Assembly: GCF_026213295.1 (NCBI RefSeq)
Contig: NC_079427.1
Location: 36,548,239-36,612,238, forward strand
Reading direction: 5' to 3'
Source of the DNA: Gadus chalcogrammus
Taxonomy: Eukaryota > Chordata > Actinopteri > Gadiformes > Gadidae
DNA: 64,000 nucleotides
Shown here: positions 22,252 to 33,415 of the stretch, in pieces
How the letters are laid out: each line of letters starts with the position of its first letter
Position numbering within the stretch: the first letter of the stretch is position 1
The notes under the pieces: model-generated
Seen by the model: only the letters and a program-made list of their open reading frames with translations
Told to the model about the DNA's origin: nothing
The model's database searches: none
Position numbers and translations under genes: made by a program

Positions 22252-23587
22252 AAACACCATCAGTAACATTTAAATTGAGTTGATGTGGACGGCTCTTTTT
22301 TTTGTCAGATTTCTTCAGTGTTCAGTGCCTGTTTGTGAGATATGCATTGTTTGAAAGATAAGCCTTTGATTTTGTTTAATTTTAATATGCCTTTCATCAA
22401 CAGTGGTTTGGGGTTTTATAACAACAATTAAAGTGCTTAACTACTGGTGAACGATGTTGCAGAACATATATGGTTTGTGTTGATTGCATGGAAAAGGGAA
22501 TAACCAGTTACAACTTATATGGTAAGAGCCTGGTAATACCATGGAAACAAACTAGGCTTCCTTTTACAGTACAGTTTCAGCTTACTTACTGGGTAAATTG
22601 TCGTGTTTTACTTGGTAACGTTGCAGAACGTACATGGTACAAGTTTGTGTTGACTGCATGGAAAAGGGAATAATGTATTACAAATTATATGGTAAGAACC
22701 TGGTAATACCATGGAAATAAACGAGGCTTCCTTTTACAGTACAGTTTCAGCTTAATTACTGGGTAAATTGTCGTGTTTTACTTGGTAACGTCGCAGAACG
22801 TACATGTTTGTGTTGACTGCATGGATAATGGAATCTATTATAAATATATGGTAAGAACCTGGTAATACCATGGAAACAAATGGCTTCGTACCCAGTATTT
22901 AAGAAGATGTACCATGACACTAGAGGAAAACTGTTCCTGCAGAGGTTGTTACCAGGTAAGTAATTCCATTGTGGTAAATCGAATAAACCCTTTCTAAATG
23001 GGTGTAGCTATGAATAATAACTAAGAAAATGTATTTTATTGGAAAGCACTATGCTAATTTCTAGATAGTACATCATTACATTTGGGCTGTTACCAACATA
23101 AACCTTGGATAATAGGTGTTTATAAGAATTGGTTGCCTAATTTCCTAGGAAGTACACATTATCGGAGTTATTACCAACCTAAAACAGTTCAAACTACACG
23201 CTACTTAGTTGAGTTGATTGGTAATAGTCGAGGTTTTACTTTACTAGTACATCAGCTGTAATTCCTCTGTATTTACCTTCTTATTACCAGTGGTAATTAC
23301 ACAGTAATACACTATAATTTACCGGATAATTCCTCTGTATTTACCTTCTTATTACCAGTGGTAATTACCCAGTAATACACTATGATTTACCATGTATTTA
23401 CCGGGTAACTACCTCTGTATTTACCTTCCTATTACCAGTGGCAATTACCCAGTAATACACTATGATTTACCATGTATGTACCGGGTAAATACCTAGTAAT
23501 TAGGGGACTGTAAAAGGAAGGGTTACCTATTATTCTTTGGTAATAAGTACAGTAAATACCCAGCCTCAAATTATAGTTCTTATAGGT

Positions 23588-23690
23588 TTTACTTTACTAG
23601 TACATCAGCTGTAATTCCTCTGTATTTACCTTCTTATTACCAGTGGTAATTACACAGTAATACACTATAATTTACCGGATTATAAATAGG
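23588..23690. repeat. Extra copy of fold-back internal repeat outside the element
   Basis: AGGTTTTACTTTACTAGTAC through ACTATAATTTACCGGAT repeats the stretch at about 23232-23325, 60 bp beyond the right terminus. A partial second insertion or a local duplication would explain it. Confidence 0.7.
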
Positions 23691-23901
23691 TTTCGTATAG
23701 GTTTTTGATATTATTCTAGTTCTGGTTTTCCAAATACTTTTTTTTTCAAATTATTTCAGTGATTGCCTCAGTTCACAATTCCTTTAATACAGAATACTGT
23801 TACCATTTTTGCCATATTAATCATGATGTTAAAATCTCATTCAGCTGGGAGATTCCAACTTTGAGAAGCAGCTGATCTTGAATGCCAAGAAAAAGTTTTG
23901 A

Positions 23902-25059
23902 AGGTATATTAAAAATTGTTGTGATCGGTTTATTGGGATATAGAATTGCCAATGGAGTTGACCATATTGATGTGCAGAGGTGAGCTGCATACAAATAACA
24001 GAGCATACCTGTGTCTTTCTTTTACAGGAGGACAAAAACAGCAGATCCACCAGGGAGAGACCACTGTGACCAATGACAGAGGATCTTCATTCAGATAAGG
24101 GACTGGACAGATAATAACACCGTCCATGGCCCTGCACACGTTGACTTTTTTTTTATTATTATTACTTTAGTTATTTATGTGGAATGTAACCAGTGGTATT
24201 CATTCAGTTAAGGGATTTTTATTCACTGGTCAGAAAGTGGGAGCACTGTCCATGGCTTTGGACTCTGACTGACTCTTTTTAAGTTAATGTTTTGCTTTAC
24301 TTATTCATTGGGCAAACAAGCCGAAAAAATTAAAAGTGACTTGATAATGTTGAAATGTTTTGCACTTTGAATATTGCACTTTCAAGTTCAACCTTAAATT
24401 TTCTACCTAAGTTTGTGTCATTAGAATGGTTACTTTACGGTTCATGTAACTTGTTTGTTGAACCTGCCTGGTATATTTTTCCAGGATTCCAGTATTAATT
24501 TTTAATATGTACGGAAATGAAAAATATTTTTGCACCGTAAGGTCTACTGTCCTGTTTTTCTTATAATAATTCCTCATTAAAAATGAACATTCAAGCAGCA
24601 AGTATTTCCTCATGTTTGAGAATATACTGTAGAGGTGAAAGCTGCAGCTGCTACTAGTGTGATCCTCTGGCGTCTGCCCGCCCCCCGCCCGTGGGTAGGC
24701 TATATCCATTACCAACCCCACTCACACTCGCTGCTTAAATAAAAACACTTTTATAAGCAATAGTAGGTTGGTTGGATGAGAAAAAAAACACAACCAAATC
24801 AGCATTGGCTGTAATGTAGTTTTTTAAATCAAAAGGAACATTAAATGTAGGCTACAAGACGTGTCAACAAAAATCATGTGCACATCACGTGACCAACATA
24901 TGCACGTCACCTGAATAATCAAGTCAACAGTTAACTATCACAAACCAGATCGCGTGCGTGAGGCCTAACTAGGTATTGTATTTTAAATGCAACTTTCTTT
25001 TTGTGGAGACTATGCTCAGAGCAGCTGGAACTGCACAACAGCAAGAGGAATGAGGAAAA
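23902..25059. other. Unassigned; 3' flank of the two hAT relics
   Basis: AT-rich DNA, probably the 3' untranslated side of the plus-strand hAT (to about 24420) and of the minus-strand hAT (from about 24660). No terminal inverted repeats could be paired by eye. Confidence 0.35.
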
Positions 25060-27320
25060 TGGGCTATTAAAACAAAATTAGTGAGAGCCCTGTGCTTGGT
25101 GGCCCGCTGCCAGCGTCTTGACATTGTGAGGTCAATTTCAACCAGAGAGCGCGAGAGTTACACTGGGATTCCACCGGACACGTACGCGCCGCGGAACGGC
25201 TGCGCCGTGGTACGGCTGCGTCCTCTGCCCTGCATCCATTCCTACCGGGCGCGTAACGGCAGCGTAGCGCTGCCTTGCGAGCCAGCCGTATTCACGCGAG
25301 ATCACGAGATCACGCGATAATCCTAAACCTAATGTACTCACCTTCCACTCCCAAAACTATTGCAATTAAATGCCACGCTTTGTCCTTTCTGACATTTTCC
25401 TTATAAAAAGGATGATTTGGTACATAAATGACTTCATGTTGCTGAACTTCGACAATGAGTCTCTCGTCGTCCATGTTGCCGACCCTCTGAGACCCTTTGA
25501 ATGATTGACTGCTGACCTGGTGCCACCGGTCATGACGTAATAATGTTGATGTGAAGTTACATGAGCTGAGTATTGTATATTATTTAGAAAATTGGCCGGA
25601 TGCTCTATGGCTTTTACTTTTCACTTCCTGCCCTGCTCGACCTGCTCTGTCGAAATTGATGCGGTTCAGCAACGGCTTGCGGCAAAAATAGAATTGGACG
25701 GAAAGATAGCGCCGCGGCGCAGCACGCCGCTCCTGGGACGCTGCTGAAACGTTCCGCGGCGCGCCCGGTGGAAATGGTCTCATTGATTAGAGTGGAAGCG
25801 ATCAGCAGCGGTGACCGCGGCGCAGCCGTCCCGCGGCGCGTACGCCTCTGGTGGAATTGAGCCTTTAGCCAGGTCTAGGCAGTTGCGGTACTTTGACTCC
25901 ATGTGCAGAGCTTGGCTGAAGCCCTGCTCTACAAGAAAGGACGTGGGGAAAGCGAGGAGCAGAAGGTGGACTCTCTCCCACAACTGAGGGAATCACTGGC
26001 CATTGATGAGCAACAACGCTCGCCAACCCGAAGTACAGAATGTTGCCATTGCCTCGGCGTCAATTTGGAGGTCAATTAGGCTCTCCTGGCTAGCCTCCTT
26101 ACTGCTGGCGGCATCGTGTTGGAGTGGCTCCATCACCCAATCGGGGACGGCCAGCTGGTCCAGATCTCTGAGACGGACCTCCATATCTGCATTGACTGCC
26201 TTCAAGTGGTCCGTGTAAACCAGCTGATGGCCATCAGTCATTTCATCCAACACCTGAATGTAAGTACAGTAAGTTATTTTAATGTGTAGCCTAGGCTATT
26301 TTCTGAAAAGAATGATTAATGGTAGCCTAATAATTTATTATTAGCCTACCATGGTAAGCTGTGGAAAGTTGCTAAATTTAAGCCAGCTCAAATTTTTTCC
26401 AACAAGCTCCAGCTTTGCAAGAAGACTGCGTATGTTGGCCCTCGAATGGATGAGAATCACACCATCCCCCTGGAGCTTCAGCGACAACTCGTTTGTCTTC
26501 CCAAAGAAGTCCGAAGGATAGAAGACATCGTGGCGGCAGGACCATAGGTGGTCTTTCAAAGTCGCATCGGCCTTCTCCAGGAATTCGAGGACCGAGGGGA
26601 ACAGCTCACACAGCCCTTGGAGAGCCAGCGCACCTCTGGATGAAAAAGCAGGCGCTGAAAAGACTTCATTTTCTCCACAAAGCTGCCTGAAGAGCCAGTC
26701 ATTAAGAGCATGGGCTTTTATTTTATTTATGGATTTGACCGCTACATCAAGGGACTGATGGATTGAGTCAGAGATGTTTTTTGCCACCAAGTTGTGACGG
26801 TAAAGTACACAGTGCACGGTAAGCACTGTAAGACCTCTTTCTTCAGGAGCGTCGCAAATCCGCGGTATCTGCCGACCATAGCCGGCGCTCCGTTCGTGCC
26901 ACAGGCAATGTTTGTCACCGGGATGTGGCACTGTCGTCGGCAGTTGTTGTCTCATCAAGCTGGATGCTGAAGGTGACGCCCACGTAAGGTGGGACACAGC
27001 TGCTGCTCAGTGTCGAGCGACATCTCCCGTATGCGCCGGGCAACAGTATCATTGCTGAGCGGGATGGCCTTGATGACTGGCGCTCCTTGACTGTGGAGAT
27101 AGCCCCTTTTATTTCCAGAATTACCAGAGGCTTACCTACAGTGAACGGCAGGCCAGACTTAGCAAATAATAAAGCTATATTGTAAGACGCCAACAACCCG
27201 CTTTTACTTTGATTGATGTTCCGGGCGAACACGGTGTTTGATTCTGGGACGCCTTGAATGCTGATCCCTCAGAAACTTGAAGTATGCCGGATCTTTGGAT
27301 GCCTTGTTGGATGTTTTTTA
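25060..27320 (-). pseudogene. hAT transposase, Charlie/ZBED5-like, minus strand
   Basis: Homology starts near 27310 and continues through 26915-27232 (MFARNINQSKSGLLASYNIA, then AKSG, SIQLDETTT), the conserved hAT region before the catalytic core. 26341-26997 carries the block with VHCV..R.HLVAKN, INKIKAHALNDWLFRQLC and, after a gap, the DHLW/DFFGKTN.LSLKLQG pattern. 25993-26253 and 25860-25985 hold the C-terminal part, the latter with LLLAFPTSFLVEQGFSQAL, the hAT dimerisation motif. The final residues lie at about 25060-25165 beyond the inserted element. Several frameshifts and internal losses (for example around 26640) show it is dead. Similar sequences have been co-opted as host ZBED/SCAND3/FAM200 genes, but nothing here suggests conservation. 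Confidence 0.8.
25167..25858. mobile_element. GC-rich TIR DNA transposon, copy 2, inside hAT
   Basis: Ends GATTCCACCGGA... and ...GGTGGAATT match the element at 1462-2085, and its inside is inverted relative to that copy (GCGAGATCACGAGATCACGCG, TAATCCTAAACCTAATGTAC, CATTGATTAGAGTGGAA). It cuts the hAT frame between the LVEQGF motif and the last residues. No clear target duplication was found. Confidence 0.85.
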
Positions 27321-27399
27321 AATAAATGTAACCATAGAGATCATGATGATAGTTGATGTAACGGGAGTCCGGACGTGTACGAACCGCACTGTAGGACCA

Positions 27400-27600
27400 C
27401 TGTTACACCAGGGTGTCTGGTTGCTAGGCGACGTCAACGTCTTTGGTGGACTATGTCTCTGCTTTTCAACACTACAAATGGTAATTGTAAAAAGACACAC
27501 CGTGTGAAGATATTTTTTCGATTTGGCAAGTAGCCGTGTAAAAAGCGGGATAATGTATTGAACGTCGCCGGTCATTATCGAAAATAAGCCCCTTCAGGGC
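27400..27600. repeat. Dispersed repeat shared with 60640-60760
   Basis: GTCTGGTTGCTAGGCGACGT, CTTTGGTGGACTAT, CAACACTAC and GACACACCGTGTGAAG appear in the same order at 60650-60745 with moderate divergence. In both places it lies near transposase relics (hAT here, pogo there). Confidence 0.7.
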
Positions 27601-27829
27601 GTTGGAAGACACCTGTCCTCCTTAATTCAAGGAGCAGGAAGAGAAAAGCTCTCTCCTGCTGGGATTTCATTAAAATGAAATAGGGTTAGAAACCCATGAA
27701 TGAAAATGGTATTTATTTCAGGTAGCCTATTTTTGCACCAAAAATATTTGAAAACCATGAAAGTAAAAAAAATAGCCAGGTTGCCCAGCACCCCCCTAGG
27801 TTGTGCGAACGCCCCCGTTGAGAAACCAT
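27601..27829. other. Unassigned spacer
   Basis: No recognised content. Confidence 0.3.
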
Positions 27830-28510
27830 GTAGAAAATGAACTTTCCCAACACCGGCTGTAGGATCCTCAACCCCTCGCCTGGCCCTATAAGAAATTGTT
27901 GTGGGTCCAAGAGATTCTCTGTTTTGATAAGGAGCACCATTTTCATTCGTTTTTCAAAGCATTTCATCGCCAATGAGGTCAAAGCAATTGGTCTAAGATC
28001 ATTTAGAACCTTAGGGCGAGTGATTTTGGCCACTGTTACAATAGTAGAATTTTTCCAAATGTTGGGGACTCTGTTAGCTCAGGGAGTGCTTAAAAATGTG
28101 ATAAAATATTGGACCAAGTTGTTCAGGACACAAAGTGAGCAGGCGACCCCCTATCTTATCTGGGCCGGGGCTCTTCTTAACCTTTGAGTGTCTGAAGGTT
28201 TCTACTACAGCATGCAAATTAAAGGGCGCTGGGGAGCTCTGCCGTAAGTCGTTTTTTTGCTCTAAAATGGCATCCTAAAATGTTGGTCTGTCAAACCTCA
28301 GACAAAACTTGTTTTGGTTAACCCATCCAGCACCAATTTAGAATTCCTTATTTCCTTTGTGTCTATATGGTTTTCATGCTATCCCGAGCAGAGTCTAAAT
28401 TATTGTTCCCTAATTGAACCTCCAGTTTTTCTTTATAGCTCCGCTTTGCTCTTGCGATTTCAAGTTTAACTTCCTTTTTTAGATTTTCAAGCTCTGGTAG
28501 GTATTTTCCT
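27830..28510 (-). pseudogene. LINE reverse-transcriptase remnants (minus strand)
   Basis: On the minus strand 28400-28510 encodes a basic segment (LKKEVKLEIARAKRSYKEKL...SMKTI) like the linker between endonuclease and reverse transcriptase of Rex/L2-type LINEs. 27880-28000 encodes LNDLRPIALTSLAMKCFEK, the conserved start of the reverse-transcriptase domain. Sequence between them is degraded, and the YADD region is absent. It is adjacent to the BEL LTR fragment at 28530. Confidence 0.65.
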
Positions 28511-28529
28511 GTATAGCAGTCCCTGTGCT

Positions 28530-28617
28530 GAAGGCTATAAAAGAGGCGGCACACAACATCTACATAAGGAAGTGAAGAGAGAAGACGCAAACTTAGTGCA
28601 AAAATATCTATCCATCT
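28530..28617 (+). mobile_element. BEL/Pao 5' LTR fragment with TATA box
   Basis: GCTATAAAAGAGGCGGCACA and CTACATAAGGAAGTGAAGAG + AGAAGA match 33250-33300 in the presumed 3' LTR. TATAAAAG is a good core-promoter box. Confidence 0.65.
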
Positions 28618-28618
28618 G

Positions 28619-28725
28619 TTCCAGCTTTAAGCTCCTGTACTTTTTCCTGGGCAGCTTTATGGTACGGCAGTGATAAACGTAACATAAAGCTTGCCAGGAA
28701 AAAGTACAGGGGCTTAAAGCTGGAA
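28619..28725. repeat. Inverted repeat, 43 bp arms
   Basis: The left arm (28619-28661; TTCCAGCTTTAAGC, TGTACTTTTTCCTGG) pairs with the right arm (28683-28725; CCAGGAAAAAGTACA, GCTTAAAGCTGGAA) around a 21 nt loop, with two or three mismatches. It sits between the LTR fragment and gag. Confidence 0.9.
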
Positions 28726-28879
28726 CATTAGGAGCAAAAACCTGGAATCCTGGAAAGGAAAAGAAGTGGAGCATAAAGCAACATTAAAGAACCATAAGCA
28801 ACATTAAAGGCACCATTGGAGAGTTGCACCTACCTCCACTTTTCAAATTCACAGTTAAAGAACCTTAAAATAAAAGTAA

Positions 28880-30900
28880 ACATGGCTATTCAAGAAGCTG
28901 GAAAATCAGTTGAACAATTGAAACTTGAAAGAACTACAGCCAAAAGAGTGTTTTTCCCATCTGGTCAACAATGTAACCCGGTCACATACAGACATGCCTG
29001 AAGAAAAACTCAGACAGTTTCAGCAAACTCAAGGCAGTAGAAGAGAACGTCATGGAGGCAAATGATGAGCTGGAAGCTGGCTTTATTGCAGATCTCGAAG
29101 CAGAGTTGGAAACGGATGAATTCATGTTAACTGAGCAGCAAAAAGCCGACCTGGAAAAAACTACAAATGAGTGCCAAGAGAAGCTGAAGGAGGTCAAGAG
29201 GTTGATCCAGGAGACTCTTTGGGTCAGTTTCGGAAGTAGTGAAATGTCTATAGCACTACAAGCAGCAGAGGCAGCATGCGAACGCGTCAGTGCTGTGCAA
29301 CCGAACATTAACCAGGAAGCGTATGAATTCACACTGGACCAACTGAAAGGGTTGGCAGTGACAGCAAAGGATCCGCATGGCCGGTGGAAACAGTGGGCCC
29401 CACCAGAGACTCAGAAGGAGCCACAGAGTCATGTGAGAGGGCTCGAACTGCACGTCCCCTTGGTGGTCTCCAGAAAGGCTGACTTCATACAAGCAACCAT
29501 AAAGAAGGATACTGAAAGACAAGACCAGGTGGGAGCTACATCTTATTATCGCATACCAACCATCATGTTAAAGCCAACAGAACTCCCCAAGTTTGGTGGC
29601 ATCAAACGTGATTTTCACAGGTGGAAAAAGGACTGGGAAGCGCTGCAGAGTCAGGGGGAGCCAACTGGCTCAAATTAAGTGAAAAAGGTCCAGCTACTAG
29701 ACAGCCTGGAGGATAAAATCCCACGAGACCTTCGGCTCACGGCTTACAACACGTCTGATGACATCTTTCGTGTGCTAGAAAACCCATACGGCAACCAAAC
29801 ATCCATTGCCATAGAAATAGTGGAGGAGATACAGAAGATGCCAGCTGTCAAAAGTCACCAGCCACGGAAAATCGTTGACTTAATTCAAGCTGTGGGAAAA
29901 GCACTTCAAGATTTGAGCGACCTTGGAGCCACAGGTGTTATTAAAAATCCCCTTGTGACTAAGTCCATTGAAAGTAAACTCCTGGAGACACTCAAGAAGG
30001 AATGGCTTGTGTATGCAGCTGACAAAAGAAATTATGTGACATCAAGAAATCGGTTCGACAGTCTCTTGGCATTCCTCAAAGACCAGGAGAGCATATATGA
30101 ACAGCTTGAGCAACTGAAGGAGGAAGAGCAAAGCAAGAGAGAAACCAAGGTGGAGCCAAGATATGCCGGAACAAAGTTAACCAAATCAAGCAACGACCAA
30201 GAAGGGTGTGTGGTCTGCAGTGATGTAAATCACAAGAGGACCGCAGAGTTGCTCACTATCATCCGAAAAGGACTCAAGACTCACCTCTTCAGAGTCCACC
30301 TCGACACTGCATAGCCACCCTCCCCCTTCTGGCCACCACTGTACACTGTATTGTATTGTATTGTACTATAGTACTTAACTGTGTAGCAACTGCAGTAGCT
30401 GCTATCATGGCTGTAACACGGGGAATTGGTTAGCCCAGCGATTGTTGTACTTGCACTTGGTTCTATGAACATCCGTTCTGTACCGACAGCGATATATTGA
30501 TGCACTTCTTATAACAAATGTAGTTATTGTAAGTCGCTTTGGATAAAAGCGTTCTAAATGCCCTAAATGTAAATGTAAGAGGAAGATCTATTTTTTCATT
30601 CAGTTCCGAGCACGGAAACTAGCAGAGAAGAGAGCTGCAGTACAAAGGTTGGGAGCATGCAAGAGATGTTTGGAGGTTCATGGCGATGGCTCACAGTGCA
30701 AACCTGGATTTCTGAGCAGAAACCAGGACTGCAAGGATGCAGATACTCCTGAGCACCACTTCAACCTGTGCCCCAACGCTGAGGCAAAGAAAAGCAGCGA
30801 GGGTCAGAAGAGGAGCAGGTTTGGTCCGGAAGGGGATAAAGGCAGGAGGAAGTACACAGAGGAGCAGGAGGATTCCTTCGGGACCTCTCACCTGAATTGG
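28880..30900 (+). pseudogene. BEL/Pao gag-like region
   Basis: Starts about 28880 (AIQEAGKSVEQLKLER...), shifts frame before 29052, then runs open to a TAA at 29676-29678 and continues in the same frame to 30240. This is the alpha-helical DUF1759-type Gag of BEL elements (LKPTELPKFGGIKRDFHRWK). After the LINE insertion at 30241-30576 the frame resumes as a basic segment (KLAEKRAAVQRLGACKRCL) and a Cys/His zinc-knuckle-like region (C..C.......C, later H..LC). A further frameshift near 30890 joins pol. Gag would form the particle. One nonsense codon, two frameshifts and one insertion make it non-functional. Confidence 0.8.
30241..30576 (+). mobile_element. 5'-truncated LINE insertion in BEL gag
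   Basis: AAGAGGA precedes (30234-30240) and follows (30577-30583) the insert, a 7 bp target duplication. The insert encodes the C-terminus of a LINE ORF (RKGLKTHLFRVHL then stop). It ends with the fish LINE 3' sequence AGTCGCTTTGGATAAAAGCG and an AAATGT repeat tail. Removing it restores the gag frame, so it is younger than the BEL copy. Confidence 0.85.
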
Positions 30901-33142
30901 CAAACCAATGCCGAAATGTGGTTTCCAATACTGCATCCAGGGCTTTCAATACTGTCAAAGACCAACCAAGCCTTTTAGGGGAAAGCGGACTTCAAGAGTT
31001 GCCAGTACTGATGATGTTTGTTGAGGTCACAGCAAACGCTGGGCAGAAAATTGGAACATTAATCGATTTGGCTTCTGACACCAATTACATAACCCACAAG
31101 ACTGCAAGCAGGCTAAACCTCAAAAATGAAGAAGTCACACTTGTCGTCCATGGAGTTGGGGGCATGGAGGTTTGTGTAGAGACGAAACGATACCTCCTCA
31201 AGATCAGAGTGAAAACAGCAAAAGGCACTCTCAGAGCCCACCAATTGGTGTGTTTTGGACTTGACAGCATTGCAGAGATACACAAACATGTGGCACCAAA
31301 GCAGCTCCAGAGATTCTTCCCAGATGTACCGCTAGATGAACTCCGGAGACCTAAAGAAATAAGTCTGCTCATTAGCCACAAAGAAGGTCAGCTAGCGCCA
31401 CAGAGGATCAGAGCTGTTGGAGACCTTGTGCTGTGGGACGGCCCACTGGGGAGAACAGTGGGAGGAACGCATCCTGAACTCTTTGAAGAACTCACCGTGT
31501 CAGCCCACATGTCCCAGACACACTTCGCAAGGTCGATGAGAGCAGCGGCTGCAAGATATGAGGAAAAACTCACCAGCATGGTCCCAGAGCATCCGCTGGC
31601 AAAAAATCAAGGCATCATCCAGCTCTGTGAATCAAGCACTTCAGCCACCAACCAAGACTTTTTAAAGTGGTGGAGATGGGGCAGCATTGGTGCAGGATGT
31701 GAGCCAAAGTGTGAAGGCTGCCGCTGTGGGAACTGTCAGCCGGGTGGCAAAGAAATTACTCTTGCTGAAGAGCGAGAACTCCAAGTGGTGAAAGATGGTC
31801 TCACCTACGTCACAGGAGACGCCCACAGAAAAAAACCACACTGGCATACCAGATATCCATGGGTAGAGGACCCAGACTCCCTGCCGAACAATAAAAGGAT
31901 TGTGGAGGCAACATTCCTCAGGACGGAAAAGCAACTGGCCAAAAAAGCTGAATGGAAAGTCGCCTATACTGCTCAAGTCCATGACATGATACATCGGAAA
32001 GCTGCAACCAAGTTATCCAGAGACACAGTGATCAGCTGGCATGGGCCAGTATGGTATGTGAGTCACCTCATTGCTCCAAACCCCCACTCTGTCACAACCC
32101 CTGTGAGACTTCTTTGGAACAGTAGTCAAAAGTTCAGAGGTGTGAGCCTGAACGACCTACTGATGAAAGGCCCCGATGTCCTCAACCAGATTCGTGCAGT
32201 GCTTCTGAGATTCAGGGTTGGAGTGCATGCTGCTCTGGGGGACATAAAAAAGATGTATAACTCAGTCTGGCTGGAAGAAAAGGAGATGCACCTGCATAGA
32301 TTCCTTTGGCGTGATTCAGAGGACGAAGAGCTGGGGGAATATGCAATCACCAGGGTAAACATCGGTGACAAGCCAGCAGGATGCATCGCAAAGCTTGCAA
32401 TGCGTGAAACTGCCAACCTCCCACCTTTCACTCACCTCAAAGAGGAACGGAAGGTTATTCAAGAAGACAGCTACGTTGATGACATTCTCACGTCCCACAA
32501 TGACTTAAACTAGCTGTTAAACCATCACAGCGAATGTGCAACAGATTCTGAAAGCTGGAGGGTTCGAGCTCAAACCTTAGGTCTATTCTGAGTAAAGTGG
32601 GAGGAAAGAGTGCAGTGACAAGCTGGAAAAGGGTGTGGAAAAGACCATGGTCTTACCAAACCAGATGCGAGCCGAGGATAATAAATTACTCAGCGTTGGA
32701 TACATGATAGAAGAGGACAAACTCCATGTCATAGTGGAAATAAACCTCTCAAGGAGAGAGAAAAAGATGAGACTCGGCCAAAACCTTCTGCAGGAGCAGA
32801 TAAGAGCCAAAACGCCCAACCCCCTGACTCGGCAAGCACTGCTGAGCCAAGTGTCAGGGCTGTATGATCCAGTCGGCCTTGTAACTCCCGTCAAGCAAAA
32901 GGGGAGCTATCCTGGTACGTAGGGCATTCCAGGAAGCAAAGGGTGGAAGTGCACCTTTGAAGGACTCGTGGGATACAGCGCTCTCAGATGCACTCACAGA
33001 GGATGCAATAAAGCTCTTTGAGGAGTACAGCCAGCTTGCCAAAGTCAAGTTCTCCAGAGCACTGACTACCCCAAGCTTTAATGATGGTCCCCTGGCGAGG
33101 CCCAAAATGAAGGTCATGAGGGAGTGGCTGGAACCCTCCTAA
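30897..33142 (+). pseudogene. BEL/Pao pol: protease and reverse transcriptase, truncated
   Basis: 30897-32513 is a 538-codon open frame. It has an aspartic-protease-like segment (GTLIDLASDTNYIT; the usual D-S/T-G is altered to DLASD), the long BEL linker with a CEPKCEGCRCGNC cluster, and the reverse transcriptase (LGDIKKMYNSV for motif A and SYVDDIL for motif C). A TAG follows at 32511-32513. The thumb/connection continues in other frames at 32635-32922 and 32957-33142 (NPLTRQALLSQVSGLYDPVG). Then the sequence jumps to the extreme C-terminus (PPKDEE), so the RNase H and integrase are deleted. BEL pol proteins are usually well over 1,500 residues. Confidence 0.85.
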
Positions 33143-33164
33143 AGATGAGGAGGAAGGCATGGGT

Positions 33165-33182
33165 CATTAAAGGGAGGAGGAT
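33165..33182 (+). promoter_or_regulatory. Probable polypurine tract
   Basis: TAAAGGGAGGAGGAT lies just before the presumed 3' LTR start TGTGCGAG at 33195, the place for plus-strand priming. Confidence 0.5.
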
Positions 33183-33194
33183 CGCACCAAAAGT

Positions 33195-33415
33195 TGTGCG
33201 AGTTGCAAGCTGGAAAGGAACCTTTCGGCAGTCCGAGTTGCCGCACAGACTATAAAAGAGGCGGCACACATCTACATAAGGAAGTGAAGAGAGAAGATGC
33301 AAACTGAAGCAGTGCTTAGTGCAAAAATATCTAATCCTGAGCAAACAAATCTACAAACACCAGAGAGGCAGCCAGTAAGACACCGAGCCCATCAGAAGAG
33401 ACTGTGGACAATAGG
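33195..33415 (+). mobile_element. BEL/Pao 3' LTR (right border uncertain)
   Basis: Contains the TATAAAAGAGGCGGCACA promoter block shared with 28535. It begins TGTGCG after a purine tract. The right end was not defined because the upstream LTR copy is incomplete. Confidence 0.55.

Larger units (their letters stand above)
18282..23527. mobile_element. 5.2 kb fold-back transposon with nested tandem repeats
   Basis: GGTAACCCTTCCTTTTACAG at 18282 is inverted at 23508-23527. Almost all of 18282-21062 pairs with 21318-23527, apart from unpaired stretches at about 21063-21317 and 21665-21990. Each arm contains short AT-rich tandem modules (GTGTATTACTGGGTAATTAC type) and 170 bp units, then a segment found at 20493-20700 and inverted at 22000-22240. 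The flanks ATTATTTTTC and ATTATTCTTT are similar and may be an old 9-10 bp duplication. The only frame beyond repeats is 21991-22251. Long terminal inverted repeats and a ~9 bp duplication would fit Mutator-like or fold-back elements; this is inference. Confidence 0.85.
15277..23901 (+). pseudogene. hAT transposase gene with BED zinc finger, broken by three insertions
   Basis: The first exon 15277-15500 starts at ATG, has an in-frame TGA at codon 9, and encodes a BED finger: CKLC, then TANLKR and H (NLKRQNEPKHP), ending at a GTATGT donor. A second exon starts at about 15643 after CTGCAG. Homology resumes at 16171, with many stops, through [19 protein letters not shown] (a conserved hAT segment), an acidic linker (16523-16680), a mid domain to about 17370, and the C-terminal dimerisation motif at 18108-18254 ([15 protein letters not shown]). 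The last codons (DSNFEKQLILNA) and a stop are at 23846-23901. hAT transposases move DNA by cut-and-paste and leave 8 bp duplications. This copy cannot be functional. The insertions at 15709-16161, 17376-18104 and 18282-23527 all lie within it. Confidence 0.8.

Noticed and set aside
31085..32498. Minus-strand frames across BEL pol
   Set aside because: Shadows of the 538-codon BEL frame on the plus strand.
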